Assembly: GCA_021730105.1 (NCBI GenBank)
Contig: CP072538.1
Coordinates: forward strand, 372,001-436,000
DNA length: 64,000 bases
DNA from: Candidatus Ruthia sp. Plio_17_S18
GTDB lineage: Bacteria; Pseudomonadota; Gammaproteobacteria; PS1; Pseudothioglobaceae
Reading direction: 5' to 3'
Within the stretch, counting starts at the first letter, position 1; each line of letters starts with the position of its first letter. This document shows, one piece after another, positions 30,183 through 39,967 of the stretch. A program made the translations under genes and the position numbers. The notes beneath the pieces were generated by a model. The model was given only the letters and a program-made list of their open reading frames with translations. It was not told the origin of the DNA and did not search any database.

Positions 30183-32000
30183 ATGAATACTAAATTAAGA
30201 AACATTGCCATTATTGCTCACGTTGACCACGGTAAGACAACTTTAGTTGATAAATTGCTTGAGCAATCGCAAACGTTTGATGAGCGCTTTGAGTCAACCG
30301 ATCGAATGATGGATTCAAATGATCTTGAAAAGGAGCGTGGTATTACCATTTCTAGTAAAAATACTGCTATTAAATGGCATGATTATCATATTAATATTGT
30401 AGACACACCAGGACATGCTGATTTTGGTGGTGAAGTAGAGCGTGTCTTGTCTATGGTTGATAGTGTGCTTTTGCTTGTAGATGCGCAAGAAGGCCCAATG
30501 CCGCAAACACGCTTTGTGACGAAAAAAGCTTTTGACCAAGGTCTAAATCCTATTGTCGTTATTCATAAAATTGATAAATATGCAGCGCGCCCTGATTGGG
30601 TAATTGACCAAGTGTTTGATTTATTTGACCAACTGGGTGCAACTGATGAACAATTAGATTTCCCAATTATTTACGCTTCAAGTATTAATGGCTACGCCTC
30701 GTTAGAAGATGATGTGCGTTCAGGCGATATGACACCCATGTTTGAAACCATTATAAAACACGTTAAAGCGCCAGAAGTTGATATTGATGCGCCTTTGCAA
30801 ATTCAAGTCACCGCACTTGATTATTCCTCATTTGTTGGGGCAATTGCTATTGGTCGCATTACGCGTGGCACAATCAAGAAAAATATGCAAGTTGTAGTGG
30901 TTGACACACAAGGCAATGAGCACGAAGCCAAAATTGCAAACCTTCAAGGTTTTCTTGGTTTAGAAAAGATTGACACAGACAGTGCACAAGCAGGCAATAT
31001 TATTGCCATTACTGGCATCGAAGGCATTTCAATTTCAGATACAATTTGCGACCCTGAGATTATTGAGGCATTACCACCTTTGAGTGTAGATGAGCCAACC
31101 GTTTCTATGGCATTTCGCGTGAATGACTCCCCATTTGCTGGGCAGGATGGCAAGTTTATTACCTCACGAAATATTCGCGATCGTCTAGATAAAGAGCTCA
31201 TTTACAATGTTGCACTTCGAGTTGAGAACACAACCGATCCATCTGAATTTATTGTTTCAGGTCGTGGTGAATTACACTTGTCGATTTTAATTGAAACCAT
31301 GCGTAGAGAGGGTTTTGAACTGGCAGTGGGTCGTCCACAAGTTATTTTAAGAGAAATTGATGGCGTGATTTGTGAGCCATTTGAAGACTTAAGCGTTGAT
31401 GTAGAAACTCAACATCAAGGTACTGTGATGAAAAAGTTAGGCGAACGCAAGGCTGAACTAATCAATATGATGCTAGATGATAATGGCAGAGTAAAGTTGG
31501 ACTTTAATATTCCTGCACGTGGCTTGATTGGCTTGAGAACAGAATTTTTAACAGCAACGACAGGCACAGGACTGATGAATTCAACTTTTGATGCTTACAA
31601 ACCTCAAAAACAAGGGGAAATTGGTCAGCGTTCTAATGGCTCTTTGATTTCAATGAACCAAGGACAAGCAGTTGCTTATGCAATTTTTAATTTACAAAAA
31701 AGTGGTAAATTTTTTGTAGAACACAACACCGATATTTACGAAGGTATGGTGGTTGGCATTCATAAACGTGATAAAGATTTAGTGATTAATGTTATGAAGG
31801 GCAAGCAATTGACCAATGTACGTGCATCAGGTACTGACGAAGCCGTATCGCTAACACCTGCCATCAAGCTTGATTTAGAGCAAGCTCTAGAGTTTATTAA
31901 TGATGATGAATTGGTAGAAGTAACGCCACATAATATCCGCATTCGCAAGCGTTTATTAACAGAGAATGAACGCAAAAGGGCGCGTGGAAAACCTAAATAA
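30183..32000 (+). CDS. typA: GTP-binding protein TypA/BipA
   Basis: Translational GTPase related to EF-G that helps 50S assembly and growth under stress. 605 residues, complete. G1 is [10 protein letters not shown], switch I Thr in [10 protein letters not shown]3 [10 protein letters not shown]. The G4 motif reads IHKID where the consensus is NKID: the codon is CAT (His) in place of AAT (Asn), at about nt 30571. Domains II-V and the family C-terminal domain (about 485-600; [17 protein letters not shown]) are normal. The odd G4 residue could weaken guanine specificity, but the rest of the protein shows no decay. Confidence 0.96.
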   Translation: MNTKLRNIAIIAHVDHGKTTLVDKLLEQSQTFDERFESTDRMMDSNDLEKERGITISSKNTAIKWHDYHINIVDTPGHADFGGEVERVLSMVDSVLLLVDAQEGPMPQTRFVTKKAFDQGLNPIVVIHKIDKYAARPDWVIDQVFDLFDQLGATDEQLDFPIIYASSINGYASLEDDVRSGDMTPMFETIIKHVKAPEVDIDAPLQIQVTALDYSSFVGAIAIGRITRGTIKKNMQVVVVDTQGNEHEAKIANLQGFLGLEKIDTDSAQAGNIIAITGIEGISISDTICDPEIIEALPPLSVDEPTVSMAFRVNDSPFAGQDGKFITSRNIRDRLDKELIYNVALRVENTTDPSEFIVSGRGELHLSILIETMRREGFELAVGRPQVILREIDGVICEPFEDLSVDVETQHQGTVMKKLGERKAELINMMLDDNGRVKLDFNIPARGLIGLRTEFLTATTGTGLMNSTFDAYKPQKQGEIGQRSNGSLISMNQGQAVAYAIFNLQKSGKFFVEHNTDIYEGMVVGIHKRDKDLVINVMKGKQLTNVRASGTDEAVSLTPAIKLDLEQALEFINDDELVEVTPHNIRIRKRLLTENERKRARGKPK

Positions 32001-32115
32001 AAGCCAGCTTTTGCTTGTTTGTATTTGATTAATCATGAGTTTATCAGCTGGGTAAAAAACTTTGGTGCAGGTTGTTAAGACTTAGTCAATAGGTTGTTTT
32101 CAAGTAGTGTTTGGT

Positions 32116-32273
32116 TTAGTATAACATTCGCTCACCATTTTCGTATTTATTAACAAAAGATTGTGGCTGGTTTAGCTTTTGGGCTAATTGGTTTTGTTTG
32201 ATGCCAGCATTTTTCTATGTTTGATTAGTAAATTCCTTAATATCTCTCGACGTTATGGATTTCGTTTGCTCAT
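32116..32273 (-). pseudogene. XRE-family helix-turn-helix regulator, relic
   Basis: Read on the minus strand from ATG 32273: MSKRNP, a TAA stop, RREILRNLLIKHRK, a one-base shift in an A run, then NAGIKQNQLAQKLNQPQSFV and NKYENGERMLY followed by TAA at 32116. The QNQLAQKLNQPQSFVNKYEN core is a textbook Cro/CI-type helix-turn-helix. One nonsense codon and one frameshift mean it is not functional. The C-terminal part is not recognisable. Its former target is unknown. Confidence 0.72.
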
Positions 32274-32279
32274 AATATA

Positions 32280-32531
32280 ATGGCAGTAGGCTTGGTGGTG
32301 ATGGATGCAGTTTCATCAACTACTTTGAAAAATAGTAAAGACTTTTGTGATGACAATAAAAAATACAATTTAGTGCCAACCGCTAATACGTACGTCTATG
32401 AGTCGTTAAACTTCGCCGCACTGAACAAAATACCTGCAAATGAGTATCTAAAATGTTTGCAACATGATTTCAGTAACAAAGAGTTACTGAGAATGGCAAA
32501 AGAACAGTTTATTATTAATCAGCAAGAATAA
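32280..32531 (+). CDS. Hypothetical 83-residue protein
   Basis: An open frame starting 6 nt beyond the start of the divergent XRE relic. No family recognised. It is moderately polar with no signal peptide or membrane helix (for example YNLVPTANTYVYESLNFAAL, then NEYLKCLQHDFSNKELLR). No clear ribosome site precedes the ATG. It may be a real small gene, or a fragment of a larger decayed one in this 5-kb erosion zone; the amino-acid makeup looks coding. Confidence 0.3.
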   Translation: MAVGLVVMDAVSSTTLKNSKDFCDDNKKYNLVPTANTYVYESLNFAALNKIPANEYLKCLQHDFSNKELLRMAKEQFIINQQE

Positions 32532-32543
32532 AACATAAAAAAA

Positions 32544-32858
32544 ATGGCACGAATGAATAGAAAATTTATCACATCAAAGTATTTGTTTGTAATGCTCTCT
32601 GGTGTCTCAGTGTTGTTTGGATTTACCAATGCAAGTAGCAACAATAACAGAAGTAAAAATTGCGATAATTTAAAAGTTGATTTGATAAAAGCAAAAGACG
32701 ATTTGTTCAGCTCAAAAGGTTATTATCGTCGAAAGGAGAAAAATCGATAAATGTGGTTAAACGCAGCAAGGAATTCAATTAATGTTTTGTACGGAGTGGA
32801 AACAGATAAAAGCAATATTTATGATGCAGAAGATCAATATGAAAGAGTTAAGTTTTAA
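32544..32858 (+). pseudogene. Small secreted protein, probably interrupted by a stop
   Basis: MNRKFITSKYLFVMLSGVSV resembles the start of a signal peptide (basic start, hydrophobic core, FTNASS), followed by KNCDNLKVDLIKAKDDLFSS. A TAA at 32748 interrupts the frame, which then continues in phase as NAARNSINVLYGVETDKSNI to a stop at 32858. The continuation looks coding, so I read this as one roughly 100-residue protein with a nonsense mutation. No family recognised. Confidence 0.35.
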
Positions 32859-32897
32859 TGGTGGAATATTATTAGACGGAAAGTATTAACAACTATT

Positions 32898-35166
32898 CTA
32901 GTTAGGTTGTATGGTGACAGTTTTGGGTGCTAGACACACCTTGTCGCTACAAGCTTGTAGGGTTAATTGTAAAGTTGGTGGACGATATTGTTTTGCATTA
33001 TTTGTAAGAGCGACTTTAATTTGTATTTTGTCTTTGTAAATAGAAATTTTTTCCTTTGAACAGCTTAAATCAACCAATTCACCTTGTGGATAAGTGATGT
33101 GATTTATCGTCCAATAATCGGTGTCAGTATTGACAATTTTAGTAGCAATTAAAGTATCTTGTAGAGGTTTATTAGAATTAATATGCCAAAGCGGTTGTAG
33201 TTCAAGGTTGATTAATAACTGATTATTATGAAAGCGAGAATGTACACGAATGCGCCCATTATAAATCGTTTGAATAGGGTTTAACTTTCCATGTAATTGG
33301 TTATTAATACCTAAAATAAATGAAGTGTGGCCGCTTGGATTTTGGTTGATTTGTTTAGCAAAAACGCTTAATAATTGAACTGCCTGTTGTTTAAAATCAT
33401 CTGTATTAATTCTATTACTTAGCTTTGTCAATACCTCATAAGCTGTTGCGTTGGTGGCTGGAATTGCACCATCAAAACTCTCTTTTTGGTTTGTGTTTAA
33501 ATATTTTGTGTTATTACTCATATTAAAGCCATGGTCTTGTTTATCCCAAAATTTTTCATTCATGATATTCACAAGGTTAACAGTTCTATCAAGCCATTTT
33601 TTATCATTGGTTTGGTCAAATACAGATAAATAAGCACTAGATAAATAAGCGTAGTCTTCAAATAGGGCGGAGAGGTTCCAAGTTCAGAGTTAATTAATAC
33701 TCTATAAAGCTGATTGTTTTTATTGAAAATGAGTGTTTAAGTAGTTGGCTAAGTTTATGCCTAATTGGGTGTATTTTTTTTCATCAAATACTGCACCCGC
33801 CTCAAGCAAACTACGAACCATTAGTGCATTCCATGATAGCAATATCTTGTTATCAGTAAGAGGTGGCACTCTTTTGTTTCTAATTTGGTATAACTTACTT
33901 AATAAGACATTAATTGCTTTGGTGTCTTTTGGGTTAACATTATTGACATCTTTAAAGCGAATGATATGACCACTATCAAAATCGGTATTGCTTGATAAAT
34001 CAAACCATTGTTTGAATTGCGCTAACATTTGTTGATTAAAAATAGTGTTTAGTTCATCAATTGACCAGACAAAAAACACGCCCTCTTCACCTTGGGAATC
34101 AGCATCAGTGGCAGAGAAAAATCCACCACTAGTATCTTGCAGCTCTGCTAATACGTAATTTACAGTTTGTTTAGAGATGCGTTTATACAAAGGTTTTTTG
34201 TTAGTGCATAGGCGCGAGTATAAACTAAAGAGAGTTGTGTTTGATTGTATAACATTTTTTCAAAGTGTGGCACAAGCCAGTCATTATCTGTTGAATACCG
34301 ATGAAAACCACCACCAACAACATATAAACCACCGCTTGCCATTGCATCTAACGTTGTTGTAATAGTGTTTAATTTATCTACACCAGGGTTTCGTCTTTGT
34401 TCATCGATAAGCAGCAGTAACATGGACTCATGTGGAAATTTTGGCGCTTGTCCACCCTCCTTCAAGTTCATCAAAGTCCTCCAATATAGCCTTAATAGCC
34501 TTGATAACAAGATTATTATCAACAATTTGGTGTGGTGCTGCTTTTGGTTGATTAAACATTTGACTAATTTTATTAGCTTGTTCGCTTAACCCATTCACTT
34601 TGTTTTTCCATAAATTTTGCACTTGCATCAAGATGTTTAGTAATTGCTTTTTAGGAAAATAAGCTCCTGCAAAAAATGCTTTACCATTAGGCAGTACAAT
34701 CGCATTGAGTGGCCAACCACCAGAGCCATTTAACAGTTGTGATACACTCATGTAAGTGCTATCAATATCAGGGCGAATCTCGCGATCTACTTTAATGGCA
34801 ACAAAATATTGATTAAGAAATGCCGCAACTTCAATATCATCAAAACTTTCCTCTTCCATGACGTGACACCAATGGCAAGTGGCGTAACCAATAGAAATAA
34901 AAACAGGTTTATTTTCACGCTTTGCTTTGTCAAAAGCCTCCTCTGAAAACTCATACCAATTAACAGGGTTATGGGCATGTTGCAATAAATAAGGCGAAAA
35001 TGCTAAAATTAGATGGTTGACAAATGAGCATGACCTTGCTCATTAAGATGTTGCGTTCTAGGCATATAGCTCTTGCCTTTGTCATGATAAGCTTGTTCTA
35101 ATTCATTCATAGGATGTGCCCATATTAACATGGGTAAAAAAACAAAGCTATTAATAATCTAGACAT
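32898..35166 (-). pseudogene. Thioredoxin-domain YyaL/DUF255 protein with DsbD-N-like tail, frameshifted
   Basis: Relic of a large secreted or periplasmic YyaL-type protein, read from high to low coordinates. A signal-like start at 35166 (MSRLLIALFF) is broken in a 7-T run; then [20 protein letters not shown], a shift, [20 protein letters not shown], the thioredoxin-like active site [17 protein letters not shown], and [18 protein letters not shown] shift near 34450 leads to [14 protein letters not shown] and GGGFHRYSTDNDWLVPHFEK; another near 34175 leads to DTSGGFFSATDADSQGEEGV. The last part carries YyaL sequence and then a domain like the N-terminus of DsbD, ending in LQACSDKVCLAPKTVTI. At least four frame breaks. 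The fusion of YyaL with a DsbD-N domain suggests a periplasmic redox role when it was alive. Confidence 0.82.
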
Positions 35167-35244
35167 GCTTTAAGATTTTTGGTGTTCATTCGAGTAAAAT
35201 TAAGATCGTTTTAATTGTAACATATGTTTTATATTGGAGAGTGT

Positions 35245-35454
35245 ATTGTCTACAATTGTGTTAATTCTTTCATTTCTAAAGTACACAACAAGCTTTATTT
35301 ATTAATACTATAGCTAGTGATAGTTTGCTAGAGCAAGCCTATTCAAGTATTTTGCAGTACAAAACAGAGCTGGATATAAAAAATAAAGCTGATTTAGTTT
35401 TTATCAAATCTAGTGCAGATGATTTTGGCAATCAACATTTATTCAATGCATAAA
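35245..35454 (+). pseudogene. Signal and propeptide-like fragment, possibly of the M4 protease
   Basis: TTG at 35245 opens STIVLILSF, which resembles a signal-peptide core. After a shift near 35285 the frame TQQALFINTIASDSLLEQAY, SSILQYKTELDIKNKADLVF, SADDFGNQHLFNA runs to a stop at 35454. The layout resembles the start of a secreted protease precursor, but no catalytic part follows directly; the lipoprotein relic begins at 35446 instead. Identity is tentative. Confidence 0.3.
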
Positions 35455-36295
35455 ATATTATTATTACTTTCTGTCTTCTTGCTTTCATCTTACGATGGTG
35501 GCGGTGGCCATGAAGATAGCGGCGTTAAAAAAGGTTATTTTAGAGATAGTGTGGCTAAGGATATAAGCTATGTTACTAATACCTATCAAGGAACTACCGA
35601 TGTAAATCGATACTTACAAATATCAAAAATGTGAGCGTATTAAATTTTATTTAGGTGATATGCTGTTAGAAGAAGCAAAAGCCAAGTTAGCTCTCTATCC
35701 TATTGATATTGTTACACGTACAGATTATGCCGTTAAAACCTCCCAAATTCTGCAAACACTGGATGTGGGATGGTAATCCAGATAATGGTATTGATGTAGA
35801 AGGGCAATCTAAAGACACACAAAATAAAAAATTCTTGATGGTGATTTAACACAAGAATTAATTGATGAAATCAGCACAGGAAAAATGCTTGTTGATGCGA
35901 GCATAGCAACACAACATATGCAAGATACGATTGATAGTGATGCAAATAATATCATTGGCTTTAATCAATTGCGTACAAACGAATCTGAAATTCATACTTT
36001 ATCTACTGTTGGCACAGGGTTTTTGAAATTAAAATGCAGACAGGTGCCTGTTTTGATGTGTCTTGTTGTCAGCTGTCCGTGAGTGGAGAGGGCAACATGC
36101 AAAAGGTTGTTGAGGATAAAGAAAGCTTTGTAAGATTAATTACATATACAAAGTAATGCTAGTGGTGATATTACATTGACAGTCAAACCCAAACTGTTAG
36201 TAGAGCGGTGTTATTATCTTGATCCTAGCATTATCAGAGCACGAGTGTTAGATGATTCTAAAACAAACATAATAGCAAAAGCTATGAGCATTTAG
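35446..36295 (+). pseudogene. Decayed lipoprotein-like secreted protein
   Basis: ATG at 35446 gives MHKILLLLSVFLLSSYDGGG: a lipoprotein signal sequence in which the expected lipobox Cys is Tyr (TAC for TGC). It continues with GYFRDSVAKDISYVTNTYQG and, after a shift near 35630, IKFYLGDMLLEEAKAKLALY-PIDIV and, after another near 35770, a DG-N-DNGIDVEGQ-like stretch. This resembles the 'FxDSxVxGxxYxTxT...LGD...LQTLDxDGNxxNGI' domain of many proteobacterial lipoproteins. Later pieces to about 36.3 kb have at least four more breaks. Not functional. Confidence 0.5.
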
Positions 36296-37287
36296 TAGTA
36301 ATCAAAACAGACAGTCGTTTTTATTTGCACGATATTAGTCGTCGTGATAATGGTCTTGCTACAAGTGCAAATATACAAACCTTAAAATCTATTGGATTAG
36401 TAGAACTTACTAGGCATAGTGCCAAGTGGGCCTAAGGTTTAGATCAATGAGGGGTTGATGCACATGCAAATTCTATTGTGGTTTATGATTATCTTAAAAG
36501 CATTTTAGTGTTGAATAGTTATGATAATCAAGGCTCTTCTATGGTAGCTGTTACTGGTTATCTGTTTCCTCATCCTGAGACTGACCCTAACCCAGGATCT
36601 CAGTTTAATGCTCTTTATTCTGATAATAGTGTTTATTACACACCTTCCATACCTGCTAAAGGATATGATAAAAGCTAATCTTCAATTGTCAATATCGACG
36701 CTCATGAGTGGGGATATGCCATTACTAGCAAGTACTCTAATTTAATATATTCACGTGAATCTGGTGCATTACATGGGGCTTTTCAGATTGGTTAGGTATT
36801 GCTGTAGAACGCTCTACAGGAACAGATAATTGGCTCATTGGTTTCTCAGATAATCCTTTTCGATCAATGAAAAACCCAGAAAGTAAGTACTACATATATC
36901 AGAATTATCAAAGATGGTGCTGTGTATCAGCCAGTGGCAGAGGAAAGGATTTATTACCCGAATACTGACAAAAGCGATAATTTGCTTGTAACAGATGCGA
37001 CTAATTGTACCACTCCAAGTGATTATAATGACCTGTGCGGCATTCTCATATCAATAGTTAGCGTGGCGAACAAAATGTTTTATTTGTTATCTGTAGGGGG
37101 CGTTATTGGTATTGGTATTACTAATGAAATCAGAATCGTTCTAAATGCTAATAAAAACCACTGGCTACGACATGGTACTTTTCACGTTGCCAAGACGGAC
37201 ATGATTAGTACTGCTTCTGGTTATGGCGATACTGAAGATGGGGTGGATATGCAAGAACAGGTTAGGACTGGCTTGAGAGGCAGTTGA
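36290..37287 (+). pseudogene. M4 (thermolysin/vibriolysin-like) metalloprotease, decayed
   Basis: Pieces in order match the M4 peptidase fold: SRFYLHDISRRDNGLATSAN (the LYDxTRGxGIxT block), GVDAHANSIVVYDYLKSILV after a TGA at 36448, DNQGSSMVAVTGYLFPHP, NIDAHEWGYAITSKYSNLIY after a TAA at 36676 (the zinc site; HExxH has become HEWGY), SRESGALHGAF, then after a shift NWLIGFSDNPFRSMKNPESK. The C-terminal domain follows: YYPNTDKSDN, the VHTNSG block degraded, VANKMFYLLSVGG and IGITNEI. The metal-binding His and several stops show it is dead. It would have been a secreted zinc endopeptidase. Confidence 0.75.
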
Positions 37288-37311
37288 TGTGACTGATGAT
37301 AATCAATAAAA

Positions 37312-37902
37312 TTATTTATTTTTAAGTGCTAGGCGAATAATATCTTCGGTGGAAAGTGTTTTGTCATTGATGACAGCCAACATCCTTTCAGACTCTTTGG
37401 CTTTAAACCCAAGTGCTTGTAAAGCAGCTGATGCTTGTTTAGTATTGGAGTTTGTGTTAGGATTTGTTTTGATATTTTGATGATTTTGATTGCTCAATTC
37501 TAGTTTTTCTAAACGGTCTTTAAGTTCTACAATGAGTTTTTGTGCTGTTTTTTTACCAATTCCTGGCGTTTTGGCCAGTAACACATCATCTTCATTGGCA
37601 ACAGCATTCATTAGTGAGACAATATCAAGGTGAGATAAAATAGCCAGCGCTACTTTGGGACCAATACCATTGACTCTGATTAGTTCTCTAAATAAGGTTT
37701 TTTCATCTTTAGAGACAAAGCCGTACAGGTCATGTGCATCTTCTTTAATTGATAAGTGAGTATATAGTGATAGCTGTTTTTCGTCGCTCATTGCATAAAA
37801 ACTGGACATTGGACATAGAATTTCATAGCCAATACCACCCACCTCAAGCAATATTTCAGGTGGGTTTTTTTCTAAAATAATACCTGTGAGTTTACCAATC
37901 AT
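37312..37902 (-). CDS. ruvA: Holliday junction ATP-dependent DNA helicase subunit RuvA
   Basis: Tetrameric DNA-binding subunit that holds the Holliday junction for RuvB branch migration. 196 residues, normal. N-terminal OB fold ([20 protein letters not shown]), two HhH motifs ([16 protein letters not shown] and [20 protein letters not shown]) and the C-terminal RuvB-binding UBA-like domain (about 150-196) after a flexible Asn-rich linker. It overlaps the leuD stop by 4 nt (ATGA), an unusual operon partner; ruvC and ruvB are not next to it. Confidence 0.97.
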   Translation of the reverse strand: MIGKLTGIILEKNPPEILLEVGGIGYEILCPMSSFYAMSDEKQLSLYTHLSIKEDAHDLYGFVSKDEKTLFRELIRVNGIGPKVALAILSHLDIVSLMNAVANEDDVLLAKTPGIGKKTAQKLIVELKDRLEKLELSNQNHQNIKTNPNTNSNTKQASAALQALGFKAKESERMLAVINDKTLSTEDIIRLALKNK

Positions 37903-38513
37903 AACCAGCTATATTTATTAAAATAGCCTTTCTCAAAGATTTTAATATCATCTGTATATTGCAAGGTTAAGTCAATATCATCAAGACCATTGAGTAGGCG
38001 TCTTTTTCGTTCTGTGTCTATTTCAAAAAGATAAGTTTTATTATTTACATGGATGCTTTGAGCATCAAGATTAATCGTTATTGCATCAGTTGAGGCAAAC
38101 AATTCATCCATAACATTGTTATCTTGCACAATAGGCAACATTCCGTTTTTAAAACAATTGTTATAAAAAATATCTGCAAAACTAGGGGCAATAATTGCCT
38201 TAAAGCCATAATCTTCTAATGCCCAAGGCGCATGCTCACGACTTGAACCACAACCAAAATTCTCTCGTACCAGTAGTATTTTTGCACCTTGGTATTTTTT
38301 CTGATTCAGCACAAAATTCATATTGAGCGGACGTTTAGAGTTATCCATACCAACTTCACCATGGTCTAGGTAGCGCCACTCATCAAATAAATTAACACCA
38401 AAACCAGAGCGTTTAATAGATTTTAAAAACTGCTTGGGAATAATTGCATCAGTATCAACATTGGCACGCTCAAGTGGTGCGGCTATTGAAGTAAATGTGG
38501 TAAATTTTTGCAT
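37899..38513 (-). CDS. leuD: 3-isopropylmalate dehydratase small subunit
   Basis: Small swivelling subunit of isopropylmalate isomerase in leucine synthesis. 204 residues. Blocks [36 protein letters not shown] and [20 protein letters not shown] are diagnostic. The start ATG shares one base with the leuC stop (TAATG), so the two are translationally coupled. leuB and leuA are not in the window. Confidence 0.97.
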   Translation of the reverse strand: MQKFTTFTSIAAPLERANVDTDAIIPKQFLKSIKRSGFGVNLFDEWRYLDHGEVGMDNSKRPLNMNFVLNQKKYQGAKILLVRENFGCGSSREHAPWALEDYGFKAIIAPSFADIFYNNCFKNGMLPIVQDNNVMDELFASTDAITINLDAQSIHVNNKTYLFEIDTERKRRLLNGLDDIDLTLQYTDDIKIFEKGYFNKYSWL

Positions 38514-39913
38514 TATTCAACCTTTGAAAAATGACCAGTAAGAGCACTTGCAGCCGCAATAGCAGGGCTAACTAAGTGAGTAAATGAGCCTTGACCTTGA
38601 CGACTTTCAAAGTTACGATTTGAAGTGCTTGCGCATCTCTCTCCGGCTTCTAGTTTATCAGCATTCATGGCTAAGCACATTGAACAACCTGCTTCACGCC
38701 ATTCAAAGCCGCTGTTTATAAAAATTTTATCCAACCCTTCTTTTTCGGCTTGTTTTTTAATTAGTCCTGAGCCAGGCACAACCAAGGCAAGTTTGATATT
38801 ATTGGCAATTTTTTTATCTTTTAAAACACTGGCTGCAATACGCAAGTCCTCAATTCGTGAGTTGGTGCATGAGCCAATAAAGACCTTATCAATTTTAATG
38901 TCTGATATTTTTGTATCAGCAGTGAGGTGAATATAATTAAGTGCATTTTCCCAGCTAACTTTTTCAGTCTGATTTTTAGCGTTAGTAGGGTTGGGTATAT
39001 ACCCATCAATTGCTACTACCATTTCTGGAGATGTACCCCAAGTAACTTGAGGTTTAATGTCTTGTGCATTAAAATGTACGATTTTGTCAAAGTATGCATC
39101 TTTATCAGAATGTAGTGTGTGCCAATATTCTACTGCTTTGTTCCATTTAACACCTGAAGGTGCTAGTGGGCGGCCTTTGACATAATCAATAGTTTTATCA
39201 TCAACGGCAACCATGCCTACACGTGCACCTGCTTCAATTGCCATGTTGCATAAGGTCATACGACCTTCAATGGATAAATCTTGAATGGTGCTGCCACTAA
39301 ATTCAATTGCGTAGCCTGTGCCACCCGCAGTGCCGATTTGACCAATAATGTAAAGGGCAATGTCTTTTGCACTGACGTGCTTATTAAGCTTGCCACTGAC
39401 TTCAATATTAAGATTTTTAGATTTAGATTGCCACAAACAACCTGTGGCTAACACATGTTCAACCTCGCTAGTACCAATGCCAAATGCTAATGCACCTAGT
39501 GCACCGTGGGTTGAGGTGTGTGAATCACCGCAGACAATGCTCATACCTGGCAGGGTGGCGCCTTGTTCAGGGCCAATGACATGTACAATGCCTTGGCGCA
39601 TGTCGTTCATGGGTATTTCATTAATACCAAAAGTTTTGCAGTTTTTGTCTAAGGTTTCAATTTGCAATTTTGAGATAGCATCGCTAATGCCACTAACGCC
39701 TGATGAACGATTGGTTGTTGGTACATTATGATCAGGCACTGCTAAGTTGGCACTTATGCGCCAAGGTTTTCTTCTTGCCATTGTCAAGCCTTCAAATGCT
39801 TGAGGTGAGGTTACTTCATGAATGAGTTGCCTGTCAATATAAATAAGTGTTGTTGAATCATCTTCGCGTACGACGTGTGCATCCATCAGTTTGTCATAGA
39901 GTGTTTGAGCCAT
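38513..39913 (-). CDS. leuC: 3-isopropylmalate dehydratase large subunit
   Basis: Aconitase-family 4Fe-4S subunit that isomerises 2- to 3-isopropylmalate. Start at 39913 ([15 protein letters not shown]) matches the family; a longer frame to 39946 adds 11 unrelated residues. 466 residues. Cluster-binding cysteines are seen in [13 protein letters not shown] and CSMCLAMN, and [19 protein letters not shown] is conserved. Divergent from asnO, with 54 bp between the two start codons. Confidence 0.97.
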   Translation of the reverse strand: MAQTLYDKLMDAHVVREDDSTTLIYIDRQLIHEVTSPQAFEGLTMARRKPWRISANLAVPDHNVPTTNRSSGVSGISDAISKLQIETLDKNCKTFGINEIPMNDMRQGIVHVIGPEQGATLPGMSIVCGDSHTSTHGALGALAFGIGTSEVEHVLATGCLWQSKSKNLNIEVSGKLNKHVSAKDIALYIIGQIGTAGGTGYAIEFSGSTIQDLSIEGRMTLCNMAIEAGARVGMVAVDDKTIDYVKGRPLAPSGVKWNKAVEYWHTLHSDKDAYFDKIVHFNAQDIKPQVTWGTSPEMVVAIDGYIPNPTNAKNQTEKVSWENALNYIHLTADTKISDIKIDKVFIGSCTNSRIEDLRIAASVLKDKKIANNIKLALVVPGSGLIKKQAEKEGLDKIFINSGFEWREAGCSMCLAMNADKLEAGERCASTSNRNFESRQGQGSFTHLVSPAIAAASALTGHFSKVE

Positions 39914-39967
39914 TATTAATACACAATAATTGATAAAATAACCCATTTTACAGTTTCATTAAACTTT

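Noticed and set aside
29489-30211. Extended N-terminus of rlmE to 30211
   Set aside because: The first 33 residues are not RlmE-like and would run across the typA start; the ATG at 30112 gives the family N-terminus.
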